From NCBI RefSeq assembly GCF_007655135.1, contig NC_045129.1, positions 32,241,122 through 32,305,121 of the forward strand: 64,000 nucleotides of DNA, given 5' to 3'. This document shows, in pieces, positions 23,223 through 35,349 of the stretch. The DNA is from Punica granatum (lineage: Eukaryota > Streptophyta > Magnoliopsida > Myrtales > Lythraceae). The notes below the pieces were generated by a model. The model ran no database searches and had not been told where the DNA came from. It saw only the letters and a list, made by a program, of their open reading frames with translations. The position numbers and the translations under genes are program-made. Numbering within the stretch: position 1 is the stretch's first letter; each line of letters opens with the position of its first letter.

Positions 23223-24407
23223 CTAACGATACTCAAACTGCACATCTACATGAATATACTTCTTCACAGTGCGGAATATGGCATTGTTGAAACGAGCGAG
23301 CACCTGACAATCCTTGTAGTCCACACCTGAAATTCTCCCATCCACAGTCAGCTTCATAATGCGCGGGCAGCGTCCTAGCAACCTCTCGACCAAGTCCACG
23401 AATTCGTCCTTCAGAGTGTTCGACCACCCAACCTTCAAGCAAACCACATTGTCAAAGCGACCAGATGCTAGGAGACAATACGGAAGCAGCTGACCATCTA
23501 ATCCGTCGCAGCTTAGAGACAGAAGGCTGAGCTGCGGGCAGCACATGGCAATCGTGCCCAAGTCAACAGCCTTGGTCCCCGCATCGAACACCACATCCCA
23601 AAGCCTGAGCGTCCTCAATTTCAAGGATTTCGAGATCAATCGGTAGAACTCTGCCTGCGGAATCCTGAAGTTGTTAAAGTTGATAGTCACCAGATTCTCA
23701 GCCAAACCGCAGAATTCAAGATGTTGCATGCCAACGTTGTGCATTGTGATCTCCGCCAAGCTAGCCTTCAAGATAAGCTTGTCCAAGACTATGAATTCCA
23801 TATAGAATCTACTTAGATTAGGAGCACTAACTTCTACTGGAGGACCAGAAAAGTCGAGTCCAATAAGCTCCAAAGACTCAAGCTCCGGGCATGCAGTGAG
23901 TAAAAGACTCAAGTCCACCTCCGAGATTTGGAGGTAACCTAAGGAGAGCGACCTCAAAGTAGTGAATCTATGGCGATTTGGATCGATGTGTTCAATGAGA
24001 GCATGAGCTAGAGTCAGCTTCTCAAGCTTTTGGGTCCTACAAAAGTCTACAATGTTCAAGTCTGGGTTCGTGGAGCAATCATAGTCCAGCTCCCTCAAGC
24101 TGGTCCTTGTATAAAGGAGCCAACTCACCACCACCGAGGCCGAGCACCAATAGTCATCATACAACCTAATAAGCAGAGACTGCAGTCCTGTTGTCTGGAA
24201 AATTATCCGACTTATCAGAATCTCTATCTGACTAGTGGTAAAGTTCTCATACCCTTCCCAGTCAAGCGAATCAAATGAGAGTACGCGGAGATGCTTGCAG
24301 AAAGCCTCGCGCCATTTCCGGCACGTCATTGAAGCAAGAACAACTTCCCGCGCAGACGAAATGTGCGACAAGATGTGGCCGATAACCTCCACGGGTAAGT
24401 GCTCCAT
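23223..24407 (-). CDS. F-box/RNI (LRR) protein, second open copy, internally shortened
   Basis: Single exon, 394 residues, from the ATG at 24407 (MEHLPVEVIGHILSHIS) to RTVKKYIHVDVQFEYR. The F-box at residues 1-42 (VVLASMTCRKWREAF) and the LRR-like part match the gene at 6356-7618. The main difference is an in-frame loss of about 22 residues near residue 215: the other copy has NIEYLHLRDSNIEFFKVIG between LEAS and the next strand, and this copy passes directly from KAS to LAEITMH. One leucine-rich unit is therefore missing, which could change target choice. Codon frame is otherwise intact, so it may be expressed. Confidence 0.85.
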   Translation of the reverse strand: MEHLPVEVIGHILSHISSAREVVLASMTCRKWREAFCKHLRVLSFDSLDWEGYENFTTSQIEILISRIIFQTTGLQSLLIRLYDDYWCSASVVVSWLLYTRTSLRELDYDCSTNPDLNIVDFCRTQKLEKLTLAHALIEHIDPNRHRFTTLRSLSLGYLQISEVDLSLLLTACPELESLELIGLDFSGPPVEVSAPNLSRFYMEFIVLDKLILKASLAEITMHNVGMQHLEFCGLAENLVTINFNNFRIPQAEFYRLISKSLKLRTLRLWDVVFDAGTKAVDLGTIAMCCPQLSLLSLSCDGLDGQLLPYCLLASGRFDNVVCLKVGWSNTLKDEFVDLVERLLGRCPRIMKLTVDGRISGVDYKDCQVLARFNNAIFRTVKKYIHVDVQFEYR

Positions 24408-24870
24408 GATAATCAACCAACCACCGTCAACAAGCAACCAAATATCTCAAGAATATCGAAGACCACCAAATCTGACCCGCTTAGCTCCCGAAATTTTGCA
24501 GCAATTCGTAACTAAACCCTTCACTCCCTCTTAAGAAAAACCCAAAGATTTCTATCCTTTTCTTCCACTGACCCAGACAAGGCGACGAACATAAACCCAA
24601 CAACCTCGAAATCAAGAACATGAAAGAGCTTGAACAACACTACAGCTCATGAATGCAGGTAACTTGTCACCTGGAATTTCTCCGACAGCTCTGCGGTGAA
24701 ACACCGGAAATGATGAGTGCCAGTGGCATCTACGGCAAAGCAATGGGCGGGCGGCTTGTGATAAGATCCAGCTTGCTCGTTGGCAAGAACTCAGGCACCG
24801 GCCGAGCGACGGAGTGAGGAAGAATGGCATAGTCGTGAGGTTTCCAATTCCATCGAAGCAGAGGAACTGA
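24408..24870 (-). promoter_or_regulatory. Duplicated 5' leader/promoter block of the second open F-box copy
   Basis: Matches 7619-8035 and 11257-11665 in order (ACCCTTCACTCCCTC, GACCCAGACAAGGCGACGAA, AACTCAGGCACCGGCCGAGC). It marks the 5' limit of the F-box duplication unit. Confidence 0.55.
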
Positions 24871-24984
24871 TCCAGGGCGCTATTATTATTTAACGCAAAT
24901 GATATATTTTTTTGGGAAATTAAATTTTTTGGGGGTAAATAATGCAAATCTGTAATATACCTAATCTAAAATAGAATTGGCACA

Positions 24985-26980
24985 TTAATTAATTATGCAT
25001 TAAATGTAATAAAAAATATATAAATAATTAAATTTATTTTCTATAGAATGCTTATTTAAATTTTATCATTTACAAAATGATTCGTCATAAAAAAATTTTA
25101 AATTTTTATTCACCGAATATGTATAAATTTTTGCGATAGAGTTTAACATCCTAAGTGTTTTAGAGAGACGGTATATATAGTTTTATGCTCTTATTAATAT
25201 TACATCAATTTTAGTGCATACATATATATATATATATAGATGTATAGTATTTACATCACTAATGAATAAATGAAGAAATTTATTTCTGTTATGATTTATT
25301 TAATTTTGCTTTATTTTCGTCATAGAAAATTTTAAAATTAATAATTTTAGCATAAAATTTACGTATGAAAGATTATTTGAGCATCAATAATAATTTATAT
25401 TATAATTTCTTGTAGGTATGTATGAATTTATAAGACTTACCTATCTATAAATATCATTAAAATGTAAATATTGATCGAAAGAGGTTAATTTCATAATATT
25501 TTATCTTGTATATTTTATTTATTTATTTGTGATACTTATTTAAAAAAATTGAATTAAAATATTTTGTATGATAATCGATTTAGTTATGCCAACATTTTTT
25601 TATTTCCCATTGAAAATATTAGGTGTTCTATTAAAAAATTAATTTGTAAAAAAAATTAAAAGTCATTTTTTTCAAATTTTGTTTTCCATACGTTAATTTT
25701 ATTGAAATTACTGATACTATAACCCTAAAACCCTATCAAAAAGCAATGCATCGATTATAGTATTCTTCTTATAAAATATTTTAGTACAAATTTGAATAGA
25801 TTGATTACATCACAAACAGGGGTGGTAGGCTAGTCAGATTTACTAATGGAGGCTAGTTAGATTTACTGATGGATGATTTGTCTATATTATTTGTTTATAA
25901 TAATAATATATCGCTAACTTTAATCTTTTTCAAAAATTTAAAACTTTTTCAATAGTTAAAAAACACCTCAAAATATATGATACAATTCAAGTTCGAAGTC
26001 CCAAATCTATAATAAATAATGTAAAGGAGAATTTGTACATTAACTGTGCATTAAGTTCATCAATATAAATTATTAATTCTGTTTTCTATAAAATAATTTA
26101 ATTTCAATATAGATCATTTTCTAGATAATAATCAATTTTCAATAAACAAGTAATTAAATGCATATTCATATATATAAGTTAATCAATTCTAATTTATTAT
26201 CTTATAAAATGATTCGTATTAAAAAATTTGATAATTTTCTCCACTGTATAAACATAAATTTTTGTAATAGAAGTTACACTCTAGAATAATTTCAAAAGTA
26301 GTTGAAAAAGCATTTGGGTTTTCTGCTCTTTATATCTTAGCAACTATAAAATAATAATTATATATAACATTTATGATATACATGTATACATATGTAATAT
26401 TTTCATCTATGTTTTAATTATTAAGAAATTCATAGTCATTGTAATTTGTTTTATTTTGTAATTGTTATTATATAAAAATTACAATATTATTATTTTTTTA
26501 ATATTTACATATAAGATGTTATTGCAATATGAAACTGTAATTTTTTATTATAATATTTGGTAGGTATATCTAATTTTGTAATAAATATTATTGTCTTTTA
26601 ACATTGATTTAAAGAGGTTCATTTTAGAAGAGTTTATTTCGTGTATCTATTTATTTATTGTGATTTATTTAAAAAAAGAACAAAAATGTTTGATTATAAT
26701 TTGAAAATACTGCCTATTCATTGGATGCATTACTTGGTAAAAGGACTAAACGTAATTTAATCATAATAGTGTTTTCATATGTTAATTTTTATAACCTCAA
26801 CTTATGCATATATATATATATATATATATGTTTATTTTTTGTTAAAGATACTAGACTACAAACTTATCAAAATCAAACGCCTCAATTGTAATACTCGTCT
26901 CTAAAAAATATATTAGCACATATATGAATATAATTAATATGTGAAAATCACATGCATCGCACGGGTAGAAGGCTAGTCTC
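24985..26980. repeat. Two diverged ~900-bp AT-rich blocks with Helitron-like ends
   Basis: About 24985-25830 and 26040-26980 share landmarks in order: AAAATGATTCGT, TAAATTTTTG, a TTCTTGTAGGTATGTAT / TTTGGTAGGTATATCT site, AAAGAGGTT, GTTAATTTT, and finally GGCTAGTC. The second block ends in ATGCATCGCACGGGTAGAAGG followed by CTAGT (26973-26977), like a plant Helitron 3' end. Non-coding and strongly diverged, so old insertions of one family. Confidence 0.5.
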
Positions 26981-29406
26981 TCTCAATATATTATATAATT
27001 GTATCCACCCCAATAAATAAGGGTAAAATGAATATTCATAATTTTAAGGATTTCATTAGTAGATAAACATATTGTTATTTCTTAAGTAAATAAATACTCA
27101 TAATTTTAAGGATTTCATTAGTAAATAATTATTCACAATTCTAAGGAGATTGAGAAATAATTAAAATTAAAAATCATTTTTAGTTTTATGAAAGTTCAAT
27201 TAAGAAATCTCCCATCGAACCCATTTTATGAAAAATTATTAAAACTCATGAAACTTAATGCATGAAATGTGATTTGATTCAAAATCAGCTCAATACTAAC
27301 TTTAAAATTTTATAGATTTTATGATTATTATTCTTTCATTAATTAAAGCTAAGAATTTTAAATTTTTAGATTTTAAAATTATTTCTACATGAAGTACTTT
27401 ACATGAATTATTTGCTCAAACTCTTCCATTAATATTATTTTGAGTGAATTTGAAATTTATCCTATTGAATTTTATATAGTATAAAGAACAAAATTCCTAT
27501 ACACTAATATAAATTATAGAATGAGAGTAATCAGTGTCTTCATATTTAGACTCTTTCAATAAATTTTTTTTTATAAAATTTGTGCAGGTTCAATAACCCC
27601 TATAAGTATAAAATAAAATAAAATTTCTTTTAATATATCGTCTTTGTTTTTCCAATGCTGTAACTCCTACATAATATCCACTCACAATTTAACTGGTCAA
27701 ATATATGATTTCAAACATGATCTCGACCTGGAGTTGAGATTTTCGTAATTTGTGTTCCATTGCGCATCCTCCTTACATTACCCTGCTTTTATATATCATA
27801 ATCGATGTTAAAAAAATTTCAGCCAGCTATTTTAAAATAAATACTATATCGTTAGATATTTAAAATTTTTCTTCCATGAAATGAAATGATAGTTTTAAAT
27901 TTTTTTAGCTCAAATGACTCCAGATTGTACTTAGATTGTACTTAGGAGACATTTGGTTCGATTATTGTTACAGTACAGGAAATATAAAGATTACAGAAAA
28001 AATTCACCATGGAATTATTTTTCCTTGATTGTAGACCGAAATTTAAGAATTTTGTGTTTGTCAAATATATTTGATTACTTAAATGTAGGTGATAATATAT
28101 TATGATTTATTTTTATAGAGGTAGGCTTACAATTGTAATCTCATTATAGTCTAAAAATTGCACGTGTTTTCGGATGCAAAATCTTTACCGATCACTATTG
28201 AGAGGGCATTTGGTTGAGTATAATGTTCGAATTTACATCGTATTTTATAACATTTTGTTATAAAAATTACAAAAGTTAATCATTATAATTACTTTCACGA
28301 GTTAGAAATTTACTACCATGGTTGGTAAAGGTTCTGCATTCGAAACATGTGAAATTGTTATATTACAACAAAGATTACAATCGTAAAGCCCGCATTTACC
28401 TCTGTAAAAATAAATCATATATTATCACTAGCTCATATTTCTCGTAATTCAATATAATTTAACAAACACAATAATCACATATTTCGGCCAACAATCCAGG
28501 AAAAATATTTTATAATTAAATTTTCTCTTCAATCTTCACTTTTCATGCAATCTAACAACACTAGAACCAAATGCCCCTGAAGGATCAAATTTTAACTTGA
28601 GAAAGTTATTACCGTTGTTAATTTGCTATCAAACGTAGTAAAATATGACGCAAAGCTCATCCCATACAAAATCCAAATTATAAATCAAAACAAATGTCCC
28701 CCTTAAGAAACTTCAAAGTTGCAGAGGGTGCTAATATGTTATTCTTTTCAGAAATTTGTTATGAAATATTAGAATTGTGAGCGTCAGACTTCGTCTACAT
28801 TGTCGCTTAATCAGATTATCTGCATCAAATTAAAATCGAAATCATTCTTTAAATGCTTAATACCTTTTTCTTTCCTTCATTGACCACTGAAGACCGACTG
28901 TTACAAAATTGACCCTCATAACATGGCATATGATACTCATTACATTTGCAAATTCCCATCAATTGGGTTCATATGGTAAAAACACAGCTAAATACCATAA
29001 AATCTGTCTAGCTCGAAAAACTCAAGCTCCAAAGAAACTTACCTAAATATTGAAAAAATAAAATCATGATAATTGCTATTCAGTAAATTCATTAAAATTG
29101 ACGACAATTTTTTTTTATCAAAATGATATGTTTTGCTCGATTCAAATTTCAATCGATAAGCCTGAATATTAAATAAGAAGGAAGTAATTATTTACAGAAT
29201 TCGCTTAGATGGTCCAAAACATTTCTCGTTCGATTTGGTCCACTTATTAGTGTACTTTTAGGAGAAATACTGAAAATAAATAAATAAATAAATAAATAAG
29301 GGTGTATTTGAAATGAAAAGCAAACTTGAGGAGGCAAACTGAAATTACAGGCATTTCTTCCCTTCTCCGGCCGTTAACGAACGGCGCGGCCAGGTTCTCC
29401 CGGTGA
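26981..29406. other. AT-rich spacer with a long foldback repeat
   Basis: No gene supported. It contains the inverted-repeat element at 27945-28580 and an (AAAT)n run near 29272-29300. The last 100 bases form the promoter of the TM9SF gene. Confidence 0.5.
27945..28580. repeat. Long imperfect inverted repeat (foldback element)
   Basis: The left arm from about 27950 (GACATTTGGTTC, TCCTTGATTGTAG, GATTTATTTTTATAGAGGTA) is matched by the reverse complement of the right arm up to about 28577 (GGCATTTGGTTC, TCCTGGATTGTTG, GATTTATTTTTACAGAGGTA). Arms are about 250 bp around a spacer of about 120 bp that itself starts with GGCATTTGGTT. The ends look like the CATTTGG termini of plant MITEs. Confidence 0.6.
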
Positions 29407-29412
29407 TATAAA
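29407..29412 (+). promoter_or_regulatory. TATA box of the TM9SF gene
   Basis: TATAAA, 75 bases before the ATG at 29487, with a CT-rich leader between. Spacing suits a short plant 5' leader. Confidence 0.5.
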
Positions 29413-29486
29413 CTGAAATGGCAGCCCGTCGTTGACTCCACTATCTCTCTCTACCTCTCTCTCTCTCTCTCTGTGCATCCTATTCA

Positions 29487-32400
29487 ATGTCGGGTAAAGC
29501 CCTGAATCGCAATCTCATCTTCTGGCTGTGCTTCCTCGGAAACCCAGCTCTGTGGCACCCATCCACCGCCGCGTCTCCCGGAGACCGCCGCCTGTACAAT
29601 GTCGGAGATCACGTCCCCTTATTCGCCAACAAAGTGGGTCCCCTCCACAACCCCAGGTATCAGCTCCTCTTTCTTCCTCACTCCCATCAATTGCAAGGAA
29701 CTCACCCGATCAGTGAATTTTGCTCTGGGTATTGCTTGTTCTTTGAATACGGGCAACCGGTGATTCAACTGTTTCCTTCTTCTTGGATGAGAAAGCAGGC
29801 GCTTTTGCCTCAGAGAATTGGTTCATTGGGATGGGCGTTTGGTAGTAATGTGTCTGTACTGTGCCAATTCATTGATGTTCTGTTGGTTCGGTGATGTGAT
29901 TCTGATAATTTAGGATATTCTGAAGCTCAGATTCTTAGTTTTTGATGTTACCTAGCCCTGTGAACTCGCCTTAACGTTTGATGAATTGGATCGATATCGG
30001 GATTTTACTTCTTATTCTCATGACTGACTAAGGTGGACTCCAAAGTGATCTGTATTGTTCTTCTTGTTGCAGTGAGACGTACCAATACTACGACTTGCCA
30101 TTTTGCCGTCCAGGTCAGTATTTGAACGTCCTTCGCAGCTTTGGACGGTTCCCCGTTGTTTGGTGCTCAGCGGTTGAGTTGGTTATGTATCTTGCTAGCA
30201 TGCTTAATACAATAGATGAGTCAAATTGATATGTTTATTTTTCGTCCTTATTAATTGGAAGATTTTTTTGGAGGCCTGAACTTCTGATATATTTCCAATA
30301 AATTTCTACGGACTGCTATTCCAAGCCGTACTAATGCTACTCCAACTTTCCCCCATTTTAAGTATTCGTGTAAATTGCATGGATTTGATTATAAGCTACC
30401 CATTATTGTCAAGAGTCCGTAAATTTTCAGACAGATTTTTTTTTTTCCCTCCCTAGCTAGCCCGATCTTGATGAACAACTTAGAGTTCAAGCCTTTCCCT
30501 TACTATGAATTGTGTGACTGCAGATCCATTAATCCCGAAGAGGGAATCTCTTGGTGAAGTTTTGAGTGGTGATCGTCTCACCAACACTCTGTACAGTTTG
30601 AAGTTTGGAGAAGTCAAGACGGGAGTGACTCTCTGTAAGAAAAGACTTTCAAGGGATGAAGTTGCCATGTTCAGGGATGCTGTTATCAATGACTTTTACT
30701 TCCAAATGCACTATGATGATCTTCCACTGTGGGGATTCATCGGAAAAATAGAAGACTCGAATTGGGCACTTGAAGAGATGATGCCCAGATATTATCTGTT
30801 CAAGCATATCAAGTTCGATGCCTTTTATAATGGAAATCAGATAATAGAAATTCGCGCTTTCGGTCACCCTAATCATGTGGTGGACATAACGGAAGATGAC
30901 GAAGTTGACATGGAGTTCACTTATTCTGTATTCTGGAATACAACCTCAACTCGGTTTGAGGACAGGATGAACAGATACTTACAAACTTCGATGCTTCCTA
31001 TCAACAAGCAGATTCATTGGTTCTCACTCCTCAATTCGCTTGTTGTTCTCGTACTCTTGATGGGATTGTTTGCGCTGCTATTCATGAGACGTCTGAACAA
31101 TGACCTAAGAATGTAATGACCAACATAAGTTAGGGGGTTTTCATTTACTGTTATTAGCAAAATATTTTCGACTGATTGTACGCCCTTTTGTGCGCCAGGT
31201 GCTCAGGTGGAGATGAAGAAGAAGATAAGGAGGCTGGGTGGAAATATATTCGCGGCGACGTGTTTAGACTTCCATCGAACTTGTCCCTATTATGTGCCAC
31301 ATTGGGATCTGGTATGCAGATATTGACCATGTAAGCTACTCGAGATCTAAGTATATATTCCATGTGTCTCTTTATTAAATGTCTAGAACTTCCCACATCC
31401 ACGGTCTAGTCAGCTCATTAAAACTCAATCACCAGCATATTAGGAAAGGGCTTGAACAAATAATGCATAAACCATTGACTTGACAGATTAGTCGATTTTT
31501 GGCTTGGTTAATCCTGCCGAGGTCTCTACACCCTATATCTTCGTCCGTTCCTCTCCCTCTCTTCTTTTTAATTTGCTGATAACTAAGCCTCAGATGAACT
31601 TAGAGAGCTTATCGAGCAAGGCTTTAACTTTCATATGGAGCTGAATGCGTCCTAAACAAATTCCACCTAATTTATTTCAAATGGCACAGTGTTTTTCTCC
31701 TTTCGAGGCTTTAGTATACTACGATAACACTTGTTGCATTGAATACCCTAATTTCACGTCTCTTTTTCAGGCTCTGTTTTCTATTTATTCTCTCATTTCT
31801 TGGCATCCTCTACCCTTACAATCGTGGAGCACTGAGCACAGCTCTCGTATTGGCATACACATTCACATCTGTTATTGCAGGTTCCACTGCTGCTTATTTC
31901 CACAATCAATTTGCTGAAACTGGATGGGTACCGTTCTTGCGCAGTTCTCAATATTCCTTTCTATCGGTTTTTGAAAAATTAGGGAAAAAAAATTAATATG
32001 AAAGATCCTGCAGTCAAAGAGATCATTTTTCATATCTTTTACATACATCACTTATTTTGATGCAATGAGTTTGATTCCTCAGGAAAGGAGCGTCCTGCTA
32101 GCTGGGATACTGTACCCGGGCCCAGTATTCCTTATTATGTCGATCATCAACACAATTTCCATGGCTTATCAATCCACAGTCGCCCTTCCATTTGGCAGTA
32201 TTGTAGTAATCCTCCTTTTATACACACTTATAGCAGTCCCTCTGCTCGCATTGGGTGGGCTAATAGGGCATCGTTTCAGACCTGAGTTTCAAGCCCCTTC
32301 TCCAACGAACAAGCAAGCGAGAGGTCTCCCCCTATTACCTTGGTACAGGAAAGCTCTCTCAGACATGTTCATCGGAGGCCTCTTATCTTTCAGTGCAGTT

Positions 32401-32894
32401 TTTCTTGAGCTTCACCAGGTTTCGGCAAGCCTCTGGGGATTTAAGATTAGTGCTCTGCCAGGAACTTTGTTCATTACATTTATCATCCTGGTCGTGTTGA
32501 CTGTAATTCTGAGCATCGGTTTGACTTTTACTCAGCTTTCCTCGGAAGACCATCGGTGGTGGTGGAGGTAAATTCTTTCATTCCGCTTTTCATCTCCGTT
32601 CTTTTAATCACTTGAGAATCATATGAGATTTATGTCACCTTTTCACCTACAATGGCAATGCTAATTGTTTGATGCAGATCTGTGCTGCGTGGTGGGGCGA
32701 TGGCCATTTACATGTTTGGTTATTCCATATACTTCTATGCGAAGTCGAATATGAGTGGCTTCATGCAGCTGTCAGTTTTCTTGGGCTACAACGCTCTGAT
32801 GAGTTACGCATTTTTCTTGATGCTCGGAACAGTTAGTTTCCTCGCTTCATTTACATTCATTCATCGAATCTACCAAGCAATCAAGAGCGAATGA
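29487..32894 (+). CDS. Transmembrane 9 superfamily (nonaspanin/EMP70) protein
   Basis: Seven exons in consistent phase: 29487-29656, 30073-30113, 30524-31112, 31199-31330, 31771-31927, 32083-32567 and 32678-32894, giving 596 residues. A signal sequence (NLIFWLCFLGNPALW) is followed by the lumenal domain with YNVGDHVPLFANKVGPLHNP and YYDLPFC, typical of TM9SF. The C-terminal half has about nine membrane spans, starting with INKQIHWFSLLNSLVVLVLL and including ILYPGPVFLIM and SDMFIGGLLSFSAVFLE. Family members sit in Golgi and endosomal membranes and act in protein sorting. The C-terminal KSE tail is shorter than the KxD/E retrieval signal seen in some relatives. Length fits the smaller plant TMN group. 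Single-copy here, with no functional link to its neighbours. Confidence 0.93.
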
Positions 32895-33449
32895 GCAATT
32901 CTGCTGGCTAACTTCCATTCAGTTTGGACAATGCACGTGAACGTTCTCTATAACAAGATGGTCTGCTTGTGCAACATCAATTGAGGATTAGTCTCCATAA
33001 GACTCTGCATTCGTCGTGAAATTTCCTACATCAGATCTGCAATCCCTCTTAGCGATGACATAGGTTGCATGAAGCAAATGCAGGAATACATCTCAGACAT
33101 ACGCCGATCCAGGGCTCCTTTTGTTCTTAATCCGTGTACTCTTCGAAAAAGTGTAATTCGTACTACACTTACTAAATCGTTGCCAATTTCTGTTTTATAA
33201 TGTTCACAAGCATATATATTCCTAAGTATTAATAAAGTCGAAATTCGGGTAAATCAAAGACTCGGGGTGAGCGTGTGGTAGTGCAATATCATGTACATTT
33301 ATCCTTATTACCTCTCATTTTGATGAGAAACAAAGCACTCTATCGATGAGAATTAAACAAATACTCTTTATTTCAGGCAAGAGTTTATAGCATTGAATTA
33401 TGCTTCTTTTTGGGATTGGTTTTTTTTTTCCCTTTAAAGTACAAAAAAC

Positions 33450-34140
33450 TTCTATTGTGATTTAAAATTGAGATAAATTGCACCCTGTGTTTTTTTTAAG
33501 GGCAAATAACAGCATGTGGTTTATTTCGTGAGATATAATGGACATCAACGTTAATTTTTTCGTTACTTTTGGTCATCTTTTTTTTACCATCATTATCCTC
33601 AAACTTTCAACTTTTTTTTTAATTTGGTCCTAAAATTCGAAAAAAAAAGGATGAGGATGGAGCTGGGGCTGAGGCCATCGGTCGGCGACCCTAACCCACC
33701 ACTGAGGTCGCATGCACCCACAGAGGATGCCGACGACCATGGAGGTGGGGTCGACGCCGTAGATTGGTGGCCCCTGCCCCCGAATCGATCGAGATCTCGA
33801 ACTCGAGATCCCAATCGATTCGGGGGTAAGACACCAATCGACGACTCCGACCCCACCCTCAAGGTTTCTGGCATCCTTTGTGAGTGCATGCGATGTCGGT
33901 GGTAGGGTCAGGATCGTCGACCGGCTGCCCCAAGTCCCTTTCTCCTTTTTTTTTTGAATTTTAGGATCAACTTGCAAAAAAAGTAAAAGTTTGAGGATAA
34001 TAATTAAAAAGAAAAGTTTGAGGATCAAAAGTGATGAAAAAAATTAACGGTAAGGTCCATTATCACATTGTGTTATTTGTCCCTAAAAAAATCATATGAT
34101 GCAATTTGTCTCAAACTCAAACCACAATGGTCGTTTTTGC
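33450..34140. repeat. Hairpin (foldback) element with GC-rich palindromic core
   Basis: Left arm 33455-33650 (GTGATTTAAAATTGAGATAA, TTAATTTTTTCGTTACTTTTG, ATTATCCTCAAACTTT) pairs with the reverse complement of 33945-34135 (GTGGTTTGAGTTTGAGACAA, TTAATTTTTTTCATCACTTTTG, ATTATCCTCAAACTTT). The core at 33655-33945 is GC-rich and also palindromic: CCCCCGAATCGATCGAGATC near 33777 faces GATCCCAATCGATTCGGGGG near 33806. The whole 690 bp could fold into one hairpin. Non-coding. Confidence 0.65.
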
Positions 34141-34252
34141 ACTTTTCCATTTTTTTTTAAATCATTAATGGTGTGTTAGTTTGGTTTTGATCAAGACATA
34201 CTATCAAAAGAGAACTCTTCAATTGTAGGTGCAGTCATTGAAAGCTTAGAAT

Positions 34253-34563
34253 GTGTTTGGTTTTTGAGTTGAGTTGAGTTGAGTTTTGATTTTAATTGGT
34301 TTGTAATGATTGTATTGTTGAATTATGAGAAAAAGTGTGAAAAAGTAATTAATAATTGAGAGAAATTAATGATTAAGTAATGATTGTGTTGTTGAATTGT
34401 GAAAAAAATGATGAATAATTGAGATAATTTAATATTAAAAATTGAATTGAATGGTTAAAAATTTTTAAAAAATGAAAAAAAAGTAATGATTGTATTGATG
34501 AATTGAAGATAAGTGAAATTAAGTTAAGTAGAGTTGAAAAATTTTTAAAAACCAAACACACAC
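34253..34563 (+). mobile_element. MITE family B, copy 1
   Basis: GTGTTTGG at the left end and CCAAACACAC at the right form terminal inverted repeats. The body contains three TAATGATTGT(A/G)TTG repeats. A second copy lies in reverse orientation at 50114-50408 and an end fragment at 9538-9607. Confidence 0.7.
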
Positions 34564-35128
34564 TTAATTTGTCTCTTGCAGGTATAATCTAATAATTGAG
34601 AATTCAATTTGTCATTGAGCCACATTTGTGTGGTGTGGTTCGCATTTACATTGCAGTGCCTATATATGTTCCATTTGGCATTTCCTTAACCCAACAATAT
34701 GAGTGGACGTCTTGTAGTGTTGCATAGGAAAATATCCGGGGTCTTGTTCTGTTCCTTAGAAGCCAACATCGCCCACAAGAAAATCAGAATTCTGTGTGCT
34801 ATTCGCCCGTTCCACCTCAAGTCCCTAATTTAATGCCCCCCAACCCTTCCCCCACAAGAGGACCAAAAATTAGGAGACTGATCAAAATAGAAAGGCCCCC
34901 CTTCACAGCACGAAAATTGAATGCCCACCTTAGGAATTCCCAAGCAATCAAAATCTCCTAATTCTATGGCCACCGTAACAACAACAAAAAAGAAAAAATA
35001 TATATATATAATTTTAAAAAAAACCATAAAACTTCCAATCATTAGGAAAAAAATCAATTATTAGATATTATGCGATTGACAAATTATAATTTCAATAAGA
35101 AATTTTTATTTGCATAATGATTAATGCT

Positions 35129-35349
35129 GCGTTTGATTTCAAAGTAGAATTTTAAAATCAGATTTTGATTTTGAAAAAGAGTGGTATAAATAGTTATGTA
35201 TGGGGTTAACCCTTTGACTTTGTACGAGTTATTTTGTTTTGTTGTGGAAAAAAGAGTGATATAAATGATGCCAACCCTTATTTTATTTTGTTGTGGGTAG
35301 AATTAAGTTGAAGTGCGACTTTAAAATCACACTTTGAAACCAAACAAAT
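35129..35349. mobile_element. MITE family A, copy 2
   Basis: Same order of motifs as 19688-19913 (AAAAAGAGTGGTATAAAT, GTATGGGG, TTTTGTTGTGG, TTTAAAATCACACTTTGA), with imperfect terminal inverted repeats GCGTTTGATTTCAAAGT and ACTTTGAAACCAAAC. Non-coding. Confidence 0.65.

Noticed and set aside
24985..26980. CRISPR-like or satellite array in the AT-rich region
   Set aside because: There are two diverged long blocks, not short regular repeats with unique spacers; this is a plant nuclear window.
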